From: Parietaria judaica
Taxonomy: Eukaryota; Streptophyta; Magnoliopsida; Rosales; Urticaceae
NCBI GenBank assembly: GCA_954871525.1
Contig: OX940860.1
Span: forward strand, 56,470,724 to 56,534,723
Reading direction: 5' to 3'
DNA length: 64,000 nucleotides
Shown here in pieces: positions 1 through 11,972 of this stretch (positions are counted from its first letter, which is position 1; every line of letters starts with the position of its first letter). Both the position numbers and the translations under genes were made by a program. The notes under the pieces are model-generated. The model was not told where the DNA came from. It ran no database searches and saw only the letters and a program-made list of their open reading frames with translations.

Positions 1-77
1 CTCTGGTTCGGCCCTCGAGGATGACCACTACGGCGCTGCGCAAGACCATCGACCCAGCGGCGTCAAGCTTCTCTCAG
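1..77 (+). CDS. Possible exon tail at window edge (unidentified)
   Basis: A short open stretch runs into a plausible splice donor (CTCTCAG followed by gtgcgc at 78). An ATG at 21 would open MTTTALRKTIDPAASSFSQ up to the donor. Base composition is higher in GC than the sequence that follows, as expected for a coding or 5' exon. There is no downstream exon: the Helitron begins 230 bases later. I do not recognise the product. It may be the end of a first exon whose gene continues beyond the Helitron, a fragment, or chance. Confidence 0.2.
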
Positions 78-81
78 GTGC

Positions 82-82
82 G

Positions 83-122
<40 letters not shown>

Positions 123-123
123 A
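82..123. repeat. CT dinucleotide microsatellite
   Basis: About 20 CT units with one interruption, directly after the putative donor. From 124 to 305 I see only non-coding sequence. Confidence 0.9.
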
Positions 124-430
124 TCTTGTGTGTATGTGTGTCCCATTTGGTGAGGTCGCATGCCTGGGTTTGATCGTTCGAGGATTTTGGGAGTTTTCTG
201 CGACGGTGGAGCGATTTTGAAGCGGTGGGGCGATTTTGTGACGCTGGGGCAATATATACAGTCTCCCTTAGTTGTTTTTACTCTATTTTTTGTATTAAAG
301 ATACACTAGTGGATAGGCACCGTGCTTCGCACGGTGGCGAAGAAAATATTGAAAAAATTAATCGTATTCGATTTTAGGTCTTCTCAAAATGATTCACAAA
401 AAATGAAATTTGGTTATTATACTTTAATAT

Positions 431-899
431 GGTTAATGACGGCAAAAATACCCAAAGTTTGGTCAAAGAACCCCTCGTGTACCCAAAGTTTAAAAGTGGT
501 GGTAAAAATACCCAAAGTCGCATTTGGGGAGTTGACCAGTCCATTCTCGTAACGTCGTTAATTTACCCATTAACTATGGCCACGCGGACAAGCGTGAGTT
601 GCTGACATAACAATTTTTGCCACATGGATGAGCCCAAATTAGCCTCGTTTACGACAAAACAATGAATTAAACCCCTAATAAACACTATTTAATACAACTA
701 ATTGAACCCCTAATGATTACACTTAACAAAAAAAAATTTGTCCACATGGCCAGAGTTAACCGGTAAGTTAACGACGTTACGATAATGGAGTGGTCAACTC
801 CCTAAATGCGACTTTGGGTATTTTTGCCACCACTTTTAAACTTTGGGTGGACGAGGGGTTCTTTGACCAAACTTTGAGTATTTTTGCCGTCATTAACCC
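431..899. mobile_element. MULE-like foldback MITE with about 11-bp TSD
   Basis: Two long arms are near-perfect inverted repeats of each other. The left arm runs 431-560 from GGTTAATGACGGC; the right arm runs about 765-899 and ends GCCGTCATTAACC. The flanks carry the direct repeat TACTTTAATAT (420-430 and 900-910). Long terminal inverted repeats with a 9-11 bp TSD fit Mutator-type MITEs. There is no coding. It is nested inside Helitron A. Confidence 0.65.
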
Positions 900-1259
900 T
901 ACTTTAATATTCTACTAACTAACCCAAATTATATCAACATTTTTATAAATGTAGTTTCTTGCATTTTATCCGTGCTTCATGCAATGGCAAAAAAAATATC
1001 TTTTAAAAATTTGGATGAAAATAGTGAACTAAATTGATTCTTTAGATTATATATTATAATGGAAAGACATACATCCACATAGATTATTTGCTGATTTTTT
1101 TATAACGAATATGTGATTTTTATCCGGTGTCATATTAAGAAATGTCGAGTATAAAAATGTCAACAGTTTATATTCCATAAGTGGAAATCAATGAATGATT
1201 TTACGACATTATATAACGAAGAATATATATATGTATATAAATTAGCACATATTTTCAGG

Positions 1260-1792
1260 CAGTGGTGGAACTAGGAATTTTGTGTAGGGGGGGCTGAATA
1301 TTTTTTTCCTAACGGAACGAAAATTGTTAAGATTGTTAAGGTTCTAATTGTTGAATATTTTGTACAATATTTTCGAACTTTGTATACAATTCAGAAAATA
1401 ATAATTAAAAATTTGATAGTCATAAAGATAGACGAAATTTGTCTTATTTTGAGTAATAACCTGAGAACTCAAGGGCAATATAGCAAACAAATAATAAATA
1501 TTAATGAAAATTGTATTGTGTAATAACATCAATATATAAGGGGTAGAATTGTAACTTCATTATAGCCTTTCTTCCTCACCTTCTTCTTGCTCAGAGTGAA
1601 AGTAAATTTTGTCGGGAAAATAGCTGGACTTAACTGGGAAAAGAGTAGAGTGAGCAGAGAAGAAGGGGGGGGGGGGGGGGGGGGGGGGGGAGCAAAGGGG
1701 GCTGGCTGAATATTTTGACCAAGATTAATAGGAGTTCAAAAATATTTGGGGGGGCTTTTGTCCCTGTAGTGTTAGGCGTACTTTCGCCTATG
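1260..1792. mobile_element. hAT-type MITE with 8-bp TSD
   Basis: The flanking direct repeat TTTTCAGG occurs at 1252-1259 and 1793-1800. The element begins CAGTGGTGGAACTAGG and ends with an imperfect inverted match (TTTCGCCTATG). The 8-bp TSD and a CA-starting terminus fit the hAT superfamily. It contains a 26-base G run (1665-1690) and is nested in Helitron A. Confidence 0.6.
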
Positions 1793-2394
1793 TTTTCAGG
1801 TATTGAACTATAATATAGGAAATTTAGAGGCCCATATACGAAAGAAATACATAACATATCGTCTTCGGCCTACTACTGGCTCAAGAATTCAAGATACACT
1901 ACCTATCTGCCTCATTTTTTGCCTACTTCTCTATACACAGACACTTCTATGGTCGTTGTTTGAACTGATGTTATCGTCTTCGTTATTTCTAATCATCAGT
2001 AAATGAAACTAAAAATAATTGTGGCACTAAATATTTGTCTCTTAAAAATCCCGGATCTGGACTAATCCGGATCCGTGTTTTTCCGGATCCGGATTAATCC
2101 GGATCCGGGTTTTTCCGGACCCGGATATATCCGGGTCTGGGTTTTTTAAAAATAAAATAAAAAGAAATCCGGGTATTACCCGGTTAAGACATTTTGGGGA
2201 TTAGTCTTTTTAATGTAGTTAAATGTTTTCAAAAGGATATTATGAGTATATATATATTCGTGTTGTGTTTGTATATAACTATATATATAGAAAACTTTCA
2301 CTAAAACACTATATATAAGAAAAATCTTGAAACGAAAGAATGACTATTAAAAGAGTTAAGGGAGAGAGAGAGAGCACAAAACTGTTGAAGCGAC

Positions 2395-3000
2395 GTACCT
2401 CTTCTAAATGTTGCAAACACCAATATCATATGTAATTCCAGTTGCGGAAAACAATAAGAAATTATCCCAAACGCTGCCAAAATCGTATTTACAAAATCTG
2501 CCAAAGACAAAATCGTTGGTTCTATTTCAAACGCTGTAATCTTTGGTGTACAGTATTAAAAAAGAAAACTATACAAACTAAACCAATAGCATAAGAACTA
2601 CCCGGTAACTACAGGATCGCCATCGAGAACATAGCAAGGAGCAAGTGACGGTTCGCCGATGAAAATAGACGGATGGCGTTGAGGCGTTTTCCTAGAAGTT
2701 GAAGAAACAAAAAACATTGCTATAAAATTTAACCACAAATCATTAGAAAAAATAACTGAGTGTCCTAAAATAAACCATTATCAAGAGAAATATGCCCCTA
2801 AAATCAACTTAAAGTAAGTAGCATAAAAAAAAAAACCAAAACCCGGGGAAGAAGAAACTCAACGGAAGCGGCAGGAATGAAAACGACTGCAAAGAAAAGA
2901 CGCCATCATAGAGATAAAGAAATTAAAGATATATCTAAAGTCGTCACTTATCTGCAGTGGAGATGGTGGCTGAGTGACGGAGACGTGGGGAGGACATCGA
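2395..3000 (-). pseudogene. Exon-like fragments inside Helitron A
   Basis: On the minus strand several stretches have local coding look and splice-like edges. One lies at about 2585-2700 (frame reading PSIFIGEPSLAPCYVLDGDPV). Another lies at about 2397-2495, bounded by a tttggcag acceptor and a gtacgtc donor. A third is near 2950-3010. They share the Helitron's orientation, which fits gene-fragment capture, but stops interrupt any joined frame and I do not recognise the source. All could be chance open stretches. 1801-2394 otherwise holds only AT-rich sequence and a cluster of GGATCCGG-type words at 2045-2185. Confidence 0.2.
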
Positions 3001-3827
3001 GGCTCTTGGAGTATTGTTAAGAAGAGATGATCACGTATTAATAGATTACTTATAGGAGATAACATAGTTTGCAGATTGTTAGACTTCTTGTCATAATTGA
3101 CATTCATTAAAAAAAACTTATACGCTTCCTGGGCATCGGTTAATGAAATTGTTAATTCTTGGACATAATTTGCATGCATTAATGAGACTATCATCTTTTT
3201 TTTCTCTAGGTTTAAAATTATGGTCGATAGTTTAAGAGTTGAAGGTCATGACATGAGGATAAAATTGATTCATGAATTCTATAAATAACATAAAAAATAA
3301 CAACCAAACGATTAGGCCATTGAGATTCCACTACACATTTTGTAAAACAAAAAACATTGATATTAAATTACCATGCAATTAAGTGTAAAACTGATGGTTT
3401 CTAACCAAACGATCACCAAACGAATGAATGATGTTTTTTTATAATAAAAAATTCAAAATTCTAGAAAATTAGCATTTGAACATGTCTCTATAGAAGAACA
3501 ACCAGAAAAAAAAAATATAATCTCAAAAAATATGAGAGCATATATGTGTAATATAATCTCAAAAAACATGAGAGCATATATGTGCATGAGGCATTAGAAA
3601 ATTGATTGTTAATCACCATTTAAAAAATTGATTGTTATTTAAAATAATTGAGACTTTAATATAATTATTGGTATTATTAGTGCTCATCATAAATTCTCAA
3701 ATGCATCTTAAATTATTGGTATGAGTATTTAAATTTAATTCAAAATTCTAAAAAAATAGCATTTCAAGATGCCATTATAAAAAATTTGTTGAGAAAACTT
3801 GTCTTCATGCTTTTATATATATATAGA

Positions 3828-4299
3828 TTAACATGGTATTATTGTTTTGGTAAATGTTACGGTCTCTGTATATTCAAAGAGTGTTTTGGGAATTTCAAGT
3901 TTGCTAACAAATGGTGTTATGATTGATGTATTTTTATGAATATGTATATTCAATTATGAAGATTTTTTATTTTTATTTTTATTTTTCGATTTTTCAAATT
4001 TGCATATATATTTGATTTTATGTTTGGATTGATAATTTAATATGATTATAATGCATAGTTTTTTTTTTATATAATATATATGTAATTTAAAAAAATTTAA
4101 ATTAAAAAGTGCATTCAGATGTTCAGAAAACAAATGATGTTCATAAAACAAATGGACTTAACACAACCTAATTTATAGGCATTCAAATTAAGAGTTATCA
4201 TCTTAACATTCAGATCTGCATTAAAATTCAAACGTCTTAATCTTAATAAAAAAAAAGCACACACACAACCTAAGTGAGCCTGATCCAAATGCCTTAGGC
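3828..4299. other. AT-rich spacer without recognisable features
   Basis: No supported gene, TSD-bounded element or tandem repeat is visible; open frames here are A/T-run artefacts. Confidence 0.6.
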
Positions 4300-5400
4300 A
4301 AAGCCTTTGAAGAATATTCAAACTCACACAACGACAAAGACAAGAGAGATTAGTTTAGAGAGAGAAACTTTAAGTGAGAGAAACTCTAGATTCGATTTCT
4401 TGGATGATTTACAAAAAGACAGAGTCGTACCTATTTATAGGCTCAAAGAATTACAATAGATGGCTAGGATTAATCTAATCCAATTATTAAGATTAACTAT
4501 CTAAATAATTCTACATTATTCTATTAAGTCTAGAAAGCTTACATATAACTAAGACTTCTTAGAATGCTCTAGAACACTCTTCATCCCTTTATGTTTCAAC
4601 TCTTTCTTGAGCACTCTAGAGAAGTCTAGAATACTCCACACCATTCTCCATCTAGGGGTGCAAATAAAACCCGGAAATGCGGGTTTTAATCCGCATCCGG
4701 ACTGTAACCGCATTTTTAAAAAACCGGAACCGTATTAATCCGGGTTAAACCGGAACCGGTTTAATAAAAAAACCGCATCCGGGTCCCGGATTTAAAGAAT
4801 AAAAAACCCGGAACCCGGATAGTAGGTTACTAAAACCCGCTTATTAAATGTATACATATAATATATAGAATTTTTTACCAAAAAAATACCTTATTATTTA
4901 TCTTATTATATGTCTTTCATTTAGTGTCGTTGGTTGGTTCATTTTATTTTATTTTTCTAGCCAAAATGTGATTTTTTTTTTAAGATAATTGATAAAAGAA
5001 ACTTTTACTATAACTATTTCAAGTTTTTTTTTTAATATAAAATTCAAGTTTAAAACTTAAATTGCAAAAAATCCGGATCCAGTTTTAAAAACCGGTTTTC
5101 TATTTCAAAACCGGGTTTTAACCCGGATCCGGATTTCCGGTTTTTTAAACAAAAAAATCCGGATCCGGTTCTCAATTTCAAAAAACCCGGATTCCGGATC
5201 CGGGTACCGGGTATGGCAAAAAAACCGGGTACCCGGTCCGCTTGCACCCCTATCTCCATCCTTCAAGAATATTGTAGGTTCTTCTAGAAAAATCCTGAGA
5301 TTCCTTAAATGAACCTCCATGCAATACGGCTTTTCGAATGGAGAACGCGCGGGATGGTGAGCGAGAGTGACTGGGTTTGACGACCCTTTTTGACTCACGT
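4300..5400 (-). mobile_element. LTR-like remnant split by a hAT MITE
   Basis: Read on the minus strand, the left part contains a TATA-like CCTATAAATAGG about 100 bases before a purine/pyrimidine-rich leader, the layout of an LTR U3-R region. The right part (5253-5400) continues beyond the MITE. No second LTR, primer-binding site or coding is visible, so this is at most a solo or truncated copia-like LTR. Confidence 0.25.
4653..5252. mobile_element. 600-bp hAT MITE (TAGGGGTGCAA family)
   Basis: Terminal inverted repeats TAGGGGTGCAA and TTGCACCCCTA are flanked by the perfect 8-bp direct repeat TCTCCATC (4645-4652 and 5253-5260). The interior is full of CCGG-bearing words (CCGGATCCGG, AACCGG). 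No coding. A related but degenerate end (TTTTCACCCCTA) lies near 30140. Confidence 0.8.
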
Positions 5401-5696
5401 CTCTAATGTTGTTTTATAAAGGATAGGGACTTGAGATACAAACTTTATCGGAGTTGGCAATCGTGGTTAGGATACCAGATGACAAAAAAGACAAGCAAGT
5501 CTTTTTCAAACATTAGTACAAACATGGTTATCTCAACGACATGTTTGCTTTCAAATATTGGCAAGGCCGTATAAAATGCCATATTTTATCTCTGAATCAC
5601 CGATTGTAAATATCATAATAATTTTTAGGCTATCTTTACACTTAAACAAATTTACAGGATTTCTTCTGCGCCGAGGATGCCGATGTCACGACAACG

Positions 5697-8175
5697 CTAA
5701 TTTTCTTCTTCATTTTGCACGTTGAACGTGATGCCCTTGATCGCATGCCGGCATTGGAACCTTCACAAAACCATCAATAGGAATACAAATTACATAGATG
5801 AAACAAACTGTTTTAATTTACGTATCTAGTAGACAAATTCGAGTTCATGAGCAAGTAGATTAACAAAGGACGACGATAGTTAACTGAGATCAATATTTGA
5901 CGTACCATATTAACTCATTTCGGCTGGACTCGGTCAACCCTTCGGAGCTTCTTACACGAGGCTCAAGATCTTCAGCAAACACTTCTTCACAGGCTCGGGG
6001 TCTGCACTTGAACCGCATTCTAAATGGCACAATCTGTGAGAAAAACAACGACCTTGTTCATTTTTGTAACTCCGGTCTCTAATTCGAAAACTAGATAGGG
6101 AAAACTCTCCCAAATGATGTTAAATATGCAAACTAACTCATCAAACACGCTGCTTGCTCTAACAGTAAGCCTTATATTATGAGCTTAGACTTGCTATATC
6201 AACCCTAAACCTAAAACATCCCAGATATGAAAGAAAACATAATTAAGGGATGAGATAGTAATGCGGGTCTACGAACCTTGGAGGCCTAAAGTACCTAAAA
6301 TCCCCGAATGAAAGAAAATATAGTCAGTGACATAGTAATACGGGTCTACCAACCTTGGAGGCCTAAAGTACCTAAAATCCCCGAATGAAAGAAAATACAG
6401 TCAGTGACATAGTAATACGGGTCTACGAACATCCAAGGCCTAAAATTGCTGATACCCCTATGAAAGAAAATACAATTAATGACATAGTAACGCAGGTCAA
6501 AAACCATCGAGGCCTAAACTAGCTAAAATCCTAATGAAAGAAAATACACTTAATAGCATAGTATTACAAGTCTAAGAACATTTAAGGCCTAGAATTCTTA
6601 AAATACCCCTATGAGAATGAAGATAAGCAAGAAAAGAATATTTGACAACTTTGTAATTACCTTCTTGCTGAATTTGAAATCGCGTTTGGGTAGGAAATGA
6701 AGGGGCATATTGAACGACGATGGAGCTTTGACCAGTAGAAACAACTTGGAAGTGCCTGACAAAGTCGATACATGGGAAAATGTTTAAGATTCTAATCCTA
6801 GTATCATAGAACTATCTAATAAGTCAATTTTGTATTCATATAAAAATAAACTAATCAAAGAGTATAACAATAAATTGTCAAATTAATTAAAGAATATATT
6901 TTTGGTTATTATAAAATAAATGATAAAATATTTTGTAAAAAATAAAATATAGAAGCTATAGAAAAACAAATTGTTCTTATATAATAATACCTGGAAAGGG
7001 ACCGGATCCAGCACCCATTGATATCAAAACCCGGATAGCCTGAAAAAACAAAACAAACTAGGATTATTTTAACAAAAATAGAAAGAGCAATTCGCTCTAT
7101 CAAATTTATTTTGTGGCAGCAATTCCTTTTATTCTTTTAAAACGTAGTATATGAAGACGGTAAACGTTAACTCGTGAGCAACACATGATTTATTTAAAGT
7201 TACTTTTGCTATTTTTCTTACCAAACAAGAGCTATATCCAAAATTGCGGGACTACTCAGAAGTCTAATTCTACATCCTCCGTTAAAGACGGAAACCCATG
7301 AATGTAAAAGAAAAATAAAATGACAAAAATACCCTCGAAAAAGTCACGTTATGTGCACAAACGACAAATTTCCGGCTATGCTGCCACGAACGGAAGTTTG
7401 GATGGCAAAACGTGCTCTCTCTTGTAAAGGGTTAGAGAGCATTATTCCCAATTATTCATAACAAAATAATGCAAACTTAGGTAACGAGTAACAACCTTTC
7501 TCGAAAGCGTTTCCGCGGCCTTGGTTTTGGCAAAATCCGGCGCAGCACCGACGAGACAAGATTTCCAGCCGTGCAAAAACGAAAGCTCGTACACAATCTG
7601 CGGCCGTGAAGGACTAGCTCCGAGAGCCAAAACCACCTCTCCGATGTCCGGTACGTCGGCGATCGCCAGCTTGAGCGCGGAATGGAAATCCCTAACCGTG
7701 CGCATCAGCTTCTCGAACCGTCTGATCCCCTGCCTCGTCTCCCGCATTCGGCTGGCGTGCTGTCTCCGCAGCGACGGCTTCCCTAGGGTTTCTCCCAAAC
7801 CGACTTCCTGAAACGTGAATCGCTCGAAATTCTTCGAATCGGAAGAGAAATTGAGACAAAACTGGAGAAATTGGGGAATGTTGTGGTTACCAGTTCAACG
7901 AGCTCTTGGCAGAGAGTGTCGAACTCGAGAGTGATATCTGGCAACATGCTTTGCCAACGAAAAAAGAAAAAAGAAATCGCCATGAAAATCGATGGAGGAG
8001 CGAAACAGGAGCGATTTGGAAGCGGAGAAGCTTACTAGGGGATTTGCTGGTGCATGAAGAGAGCGAATGCGGAGATGTCAGCGATGGCGTGGAAGATCAT
8101 AGCCTCGTCGAGAGACTCGGCGGTGGTCTCCACCTGCGAGCAGTCCGTCTCCGAGCTTCCGTGTCCCTCTTCCAT
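5697..8175 (-). CDS. P31comet: p31comet / MAD2L1BP-like HORMA adaptor (7 exons, 281 aa)
   Basis: Family role: p31comet binds HORMA proteins (MAD2 in the spindle checkpoint, ASY1 in plant meiosis) and presents them to the AAA+ ATPase PCH2/TRIP13. Exons on the minus strand are 8036-8175, 7891-7948, 7496-7807, 6991-7039, 6661-6755, 5906-6033 and 5697-5760. All junctions are GT-AG and phases match, giving 282 codons with stop, close to the human protein length of about 274 aa. Visible family features are an N-terminal helix with FHAIADISAF, then LPDITLEFDTL, the LALGASP...YELSF segment, GAGSG before KLFLLVKAPSSF, LHFLPKRDF, and a C-terminal IWFQ...IKGI matching the IWFQ...FKGF end of animal p31comet. 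Start: ATG at 8175; an in-frame ATG at 8220 would add a low-complexity leader encoded by a GA repeat. No truncation seen. Homology is recalled, not searched. Confidence 0.85.
6250..6630. repeat. 77-bp minisatellite in a p31comet intron
   Basis: Five copies of a unit containing GGGTCTACGAACC and AATGAAAGAAAATA. The first two steps are 77 bp (6265, 6342, 6419), then about 75 bp as copies degrade to about 6569. It lies in the intron between exons 5 and 6. Confidence 0.85.
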
Positions 8176-8181
8176 GGCGAC

Positions 8182-8204
8182 CGAGAGAGAGAGAGAGAGA
8201 GAGA
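8182..8204. repeat. GA microsatellite in the p31comet 5' UTR
   Basis: Eleven GA units just upstream of the chosen start codon. 8205-8587 is the remaining 5' flank, with no other gene visible. Confidence 0.85.
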
Positions 8205-8592
8205 AGACGTGGCTCTTCAATTCAACGTTTCTGAGAGAGAGAGTTTCGAATGTAAATTTGCGCGCGAAATGGGCCGAACTTGCGGATAGGCCCGGCCTAA
8301 ATTCAATTTCGGCAGGGAATGAAATAGGATGACGGTGGCAAAAGTATTTAAATTTTGATCAATTAGGTCGGTAGTGGATCAAAGTGGAGAGATAACGAGA
8401 GAAATTATGCGTCACCTCAAAGTCGATAAAATTGAGGTGATGCATAATTTTTTGCACTTTTTTAGCAGAAGTTGGTCAATTTATTACCATAATTCTATTA
8501 AATCATATTTGAGAAGATACACATTTATTTTTCGACGGAAAAAACTGAACAGAATAAATTTGTTACCTCATATTTTTTGTCTACGAGATGAT

Positions 8593-9457
8593 TGTTAAGG
8601 TCAGATTTGGTCAAATCCATCCTCAACACAACTCGTGTCGTTTTGTCCATAAACGACATAAGGGAAGGCGAGGAAGTTCATCGCCCGAGGGTCAAATAAG
8701 GCGTATCCCCGAGGAGGAATATCCTCGAGGGGGATTATCTCCGAGGAGGTTTAACCGCGAGGAGGTATGGCCAGCGCAAAAGCAGACTGCGATGAAGTGT
8801 CCCATCACGCTCGACGAGGAATTTCGTCATGATGATTTATGCAGAGCCGAATGACGGCTGACGGGATGCGCATTTAATGAAGCCCACCTACTCACTCGAT
8901 GAGGGACATCAGCGACGAAGCTTGCAGGACCGAATGACTATTGACGGGATGCGCATATAATGAAGCCCACCTACTCACTCGATGAGGGGCATCAGCGACG
9001 AAGCTTGCAGGACCGAATGACGGCTGACGGGATGCGCATTTAATGAAGCTCACCTACCCATAATGACAGTCGGCTCGGAAGTGACATAAAGCACGGATTA
9101 ACCATGCTTCCCTCAAATCACTCTGGGAAGCGAATGATTAAAAAGAGAAAAGGGCGGGAAAGATGCGAGGGGGCATAATGTAAACTCTATAAAAGGCTAG
9201 TTAAGCCTCGTTGAAAAAGGTCGAAAAAAGAAGGAGGAAAACCAGAGAAAAAGAGAGAATATCCTGTAGTAGAAAGGCTGAAGAAATAGAGAAAGTCTTT
9301 GTTCTTGATCCTTCAATTGTCCAGCTATTCAACAAAAGGAAACCGAGCTCATATCGGAAATATAATAAAACAAAGATATTCACTTATCATTGTTGTTAAC
9401 TTGTTATTTGTGATTATTTTTGTGACTGGAAAAGGGTGGTGAAAATCGCCCTCTACA
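8593..9457 (+). mobile_element. Solo LTR (865 bp) of the TGTTAAGG Tat family
   Basis: Begins TGTTAAGGTC and ends CCCTCTACA, flanked by the perfect 5-bp TSD ATGAT (8588-8592 and 9458-9462), with no internal region. A TATA-like CTCTATAAAAGG lies near 9186. It matches, in inverse orientation, the LTR at 29272-30018 over its length, and its start resembles the LTR at 55878. A solo LTR with intact TSD is the expected product of recombination between the two LTRs of a full element. Confidence 0.92.
8850..9060. repeat. Tandem repeats of about 83 bp inside the solo LTR
   Basis: Units contain GACGGGATGCGCATTTAATG and CTCACTCGATGAGG. Unit starts are at about 8851, 8935 and 9017. The sister LTR at 29272 has fewer copies, which explains most of the 118-bp length difference. 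Confidence 0.8.
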
Positions 9458-11209
9458 ATGATACTAGTGGCATGCCCGCGCTTTGCGCGGTGTCGAAAAG
9501 CTAGCATAACTAACTATGTTAGTACTTTCAATTTAGCATTGAAAAAAATAAATGTTGTAGAAGTTGTGTTATATTTATTAATTTTGAGTTTTTAAAGAAC
9601 TTTTGTCACGACTAAATGAAATTTAAATATACCGCTAACTATGAGCTAGTTCGTGGTACTTTTGTCGCAAATCTCCCACATATAACAATTTAACTTAAAC
9701 TAAAGTATTTTATTACGAGAACGTTTTTAGTTTTTGAAATGCATTATAAGAATTTCAATATATAATCATTAATTGCAAGGAGTGTTTGTAATGCAATATG
9801 TAAACCCAAGCTGTTAGAAACCTAGTTTATTACATATTTTCTTTTTGTATTATAATAGCTTTCTCAAGAGTTGCATTAAACTTCTTCTGAATGCTCGTGT
9901 CGACAATCCTTCTCAAATATTTCTAAGGTGTAATATCGCTCGAAGGTGATTCCGCTTTGAATAATAGCACATAATTAGTGTTTTCTTCATGTGCACCACA
10001 CCTTCAGCTTCAATTGAAACAATGCCTCTTAAATCAACTTATTCACTGGAACAAAACTTTTGATGAACATAATTATCGACTTTGATTCTAGAGAAAATTA
10101 CCTTTTACTTTCATAAAACTGTAGTGCATGTGCTTATCGATCTTCTTGGCCACGAATCTTTTGCAAGCCTACACACAAACATGATAAAATGTTGCTACAT
10201 CACCCGTCTAAGCACACACATGATGAAACCTTGTTATTTATTTATTAAGAATGTAAAACAACAAAAACAATCTGAAAAATAAAAGTCATTAACTTAAATA
10301 TTGATAAGTTAATATTGATGTTTTTATGAGCTTTAAAGATTTTTTCCCTTACCGTTCTGAGACAATGAAAAGTCAAAATAAATGGCAAACAACTCACACC
10401 TTTCATTGCTTTAATTTTGATGTTCTTATTCATCATTAGTTCAACTATATATGTAATTGAATGAGACACTAAATAAATGATTTTTCTATTAAAAAATAGA
10501 GAACTTTTAAAATAAAAAATGAGAATTATTCTTTGTTTTTCACGCTGCCAAGACAATCTCTCAAAACCTTTCATATATTATGACAATTCTTATTAATTTG
10601 ATTAATAAATATCGTTAATAGTTTCTCAAATGAATGAACTTTTAATACATATTTAGTTTGAAAATCATAAAAATTGTAACACAAATAGAAAAATGAAAAA
10701 AAAAAATTATCACATTTTCCTTTTTTTTATCAATCATTAAAATTGAGAACGAAATTGTAAAAAAAAAAAATACACCAAGATTCCTACATTTTTACAGTGA
10801 ACTTAAGAAAATAAAATAAAATAAACAAATGTATGTAAATAACAGAGATCAACAAACATGGACCTGCAAATACTTCAAATAACAACATTGAATTAGACAC
10901 AATTAATATATAAATATGTTACAACTCAAAGTACTTTTCTGCGACTATAAATTGCTGTTGTTATTTTGGTCCCAACGCAAACGCTACTTAAGCCAAAACA
11001 AATCTTCTTTTTTTTTAATTTGCTTTAGCTTTTGAATATCAATACCAGAAATCAAACTCATGGTTTAGTAATGGTTCTACCATCAGCATTGGCATTAGTC
11101 GAATGTTTCTCAACAGTCAATTAATTATGATAAACGACAAAAACAATGCAGTGTTTCTACTCATGTAAAACAATAACATATAACATCTTCTTTGTATTAA
11201 AACTCTTTG

Positions 11210-11970
11210 TGATGCGGATCCAGTGGCGACTAGCGGCAACCTGCCTATTGGGTTTGGAAATACTAGTGGGAATAGCAAGACCACGCTGCATAGCGATAAA
11301 AGAGCTAGCGGGAGTCTTGTGCATAGCGGTAATGGGGCAAGCGAGCATAGCGGAGTTAACGATTATAGCGGGAATGATATTTACTTGGTATCACTATCTG
11401 ATTTCGTGGTCTAAGTATGCTCATGGGTAATAGTGTTAGTCTTAATTATGTTAGTGGGATGTATTTATTTTCTGAGTAGTCCAAGGGTTAAGTATGGTAT
11501 TAATTAGTGTTTTGAGTCTTGTAATAGCCTTAAAAGGCATTTATGGTTGTGGGGATTTGGTGCTCTCTTTATGGGGCTGTTTTGGGTCATTGTGGAGAAG
11601 TTGGAAAGCCTTAGAATCGGGCTGGAGGGGATGTACGAATTTGTATCTCATCAGCTCTATTTAAAGAGCAAGAATACAATGAGAAAAGGCAGATTATGTT
11701 TGATAAAAAAAACCCTCTCAAAGTTATCTTTGTGAAAACCCTCTTATCTCTTGGTGGATTCCTTGAGTGGCGAGTGTAGAAACTTATCTTTCGGTGGATT
11801 CCGGGAGTGGCGTTTCTTATACCAGAAACTTATCTTTCGGTGGATTCCGGGAGTGGCGTTTCTTCTATCCTAGGCTTATCTTGGTGGATTCCGAGTGGCG
11901 CCGTTGTTATCTTTACTTTTCGTCTTGCTTTGTCAATATACTAGACCTGGGTGTTATCGGTCCGGTATCA
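11210..11970 (+). repeat. Chromovirus 5' LTR
   Basis: 761 bp. A TATA-like CTCTATTTAAAGAGC lies near 11660. The U5 side carries four degenerate copies of a roughly 45-bp unit (CTTATCTTTCGGTGGATTCC core) between about 11745 and 11910. Confidence 0.95.
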
Positions 11971-11972
11971 GT

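Larger units (their letters stand above)
306..3827 (-). mobile_element. Non-autonomous Helitron A
   Basis: Read on the minus strand, the 3' end (left) has the 19-nt hairpin CACCGTGC-GAA-GCACGGTG (318-336), eight bases, then CTAG (306-309) followed by host T. The 5' end (right) begins TCTATATATATATAAAAGC at 3827 and is preceded by host A. Insertion between A and T, a 5' TC, a 3' CTRR and a subterminal hairpin are Helitron hallmarks. No RepHel coding is visible, so it would be mobilised in trans. The body carries two MITEs and exon-like pieces near 2400-3000. The 5' end is the less certain one, because simple TA-rich starts are easy to find. Confidence 0.6.

Noticed and set aside
1630..1857. 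Polyproline open frame on the minus strand
   Set aside because: It is the translation of the G26 run in a MITE, not a gene.
2045..2185. Cluster of GGATCCGG repeats as a separate MITE
   Set aside because: Word use resembles the MITE at 4653-5252, but no inverted termini or TSD could be found.
7906..8332. Plus-strand open frames opposite the p31comet 5' exons
   Set aside because: They overlap well-supported minus-strand exons and include a GA repeat; shadow frames.
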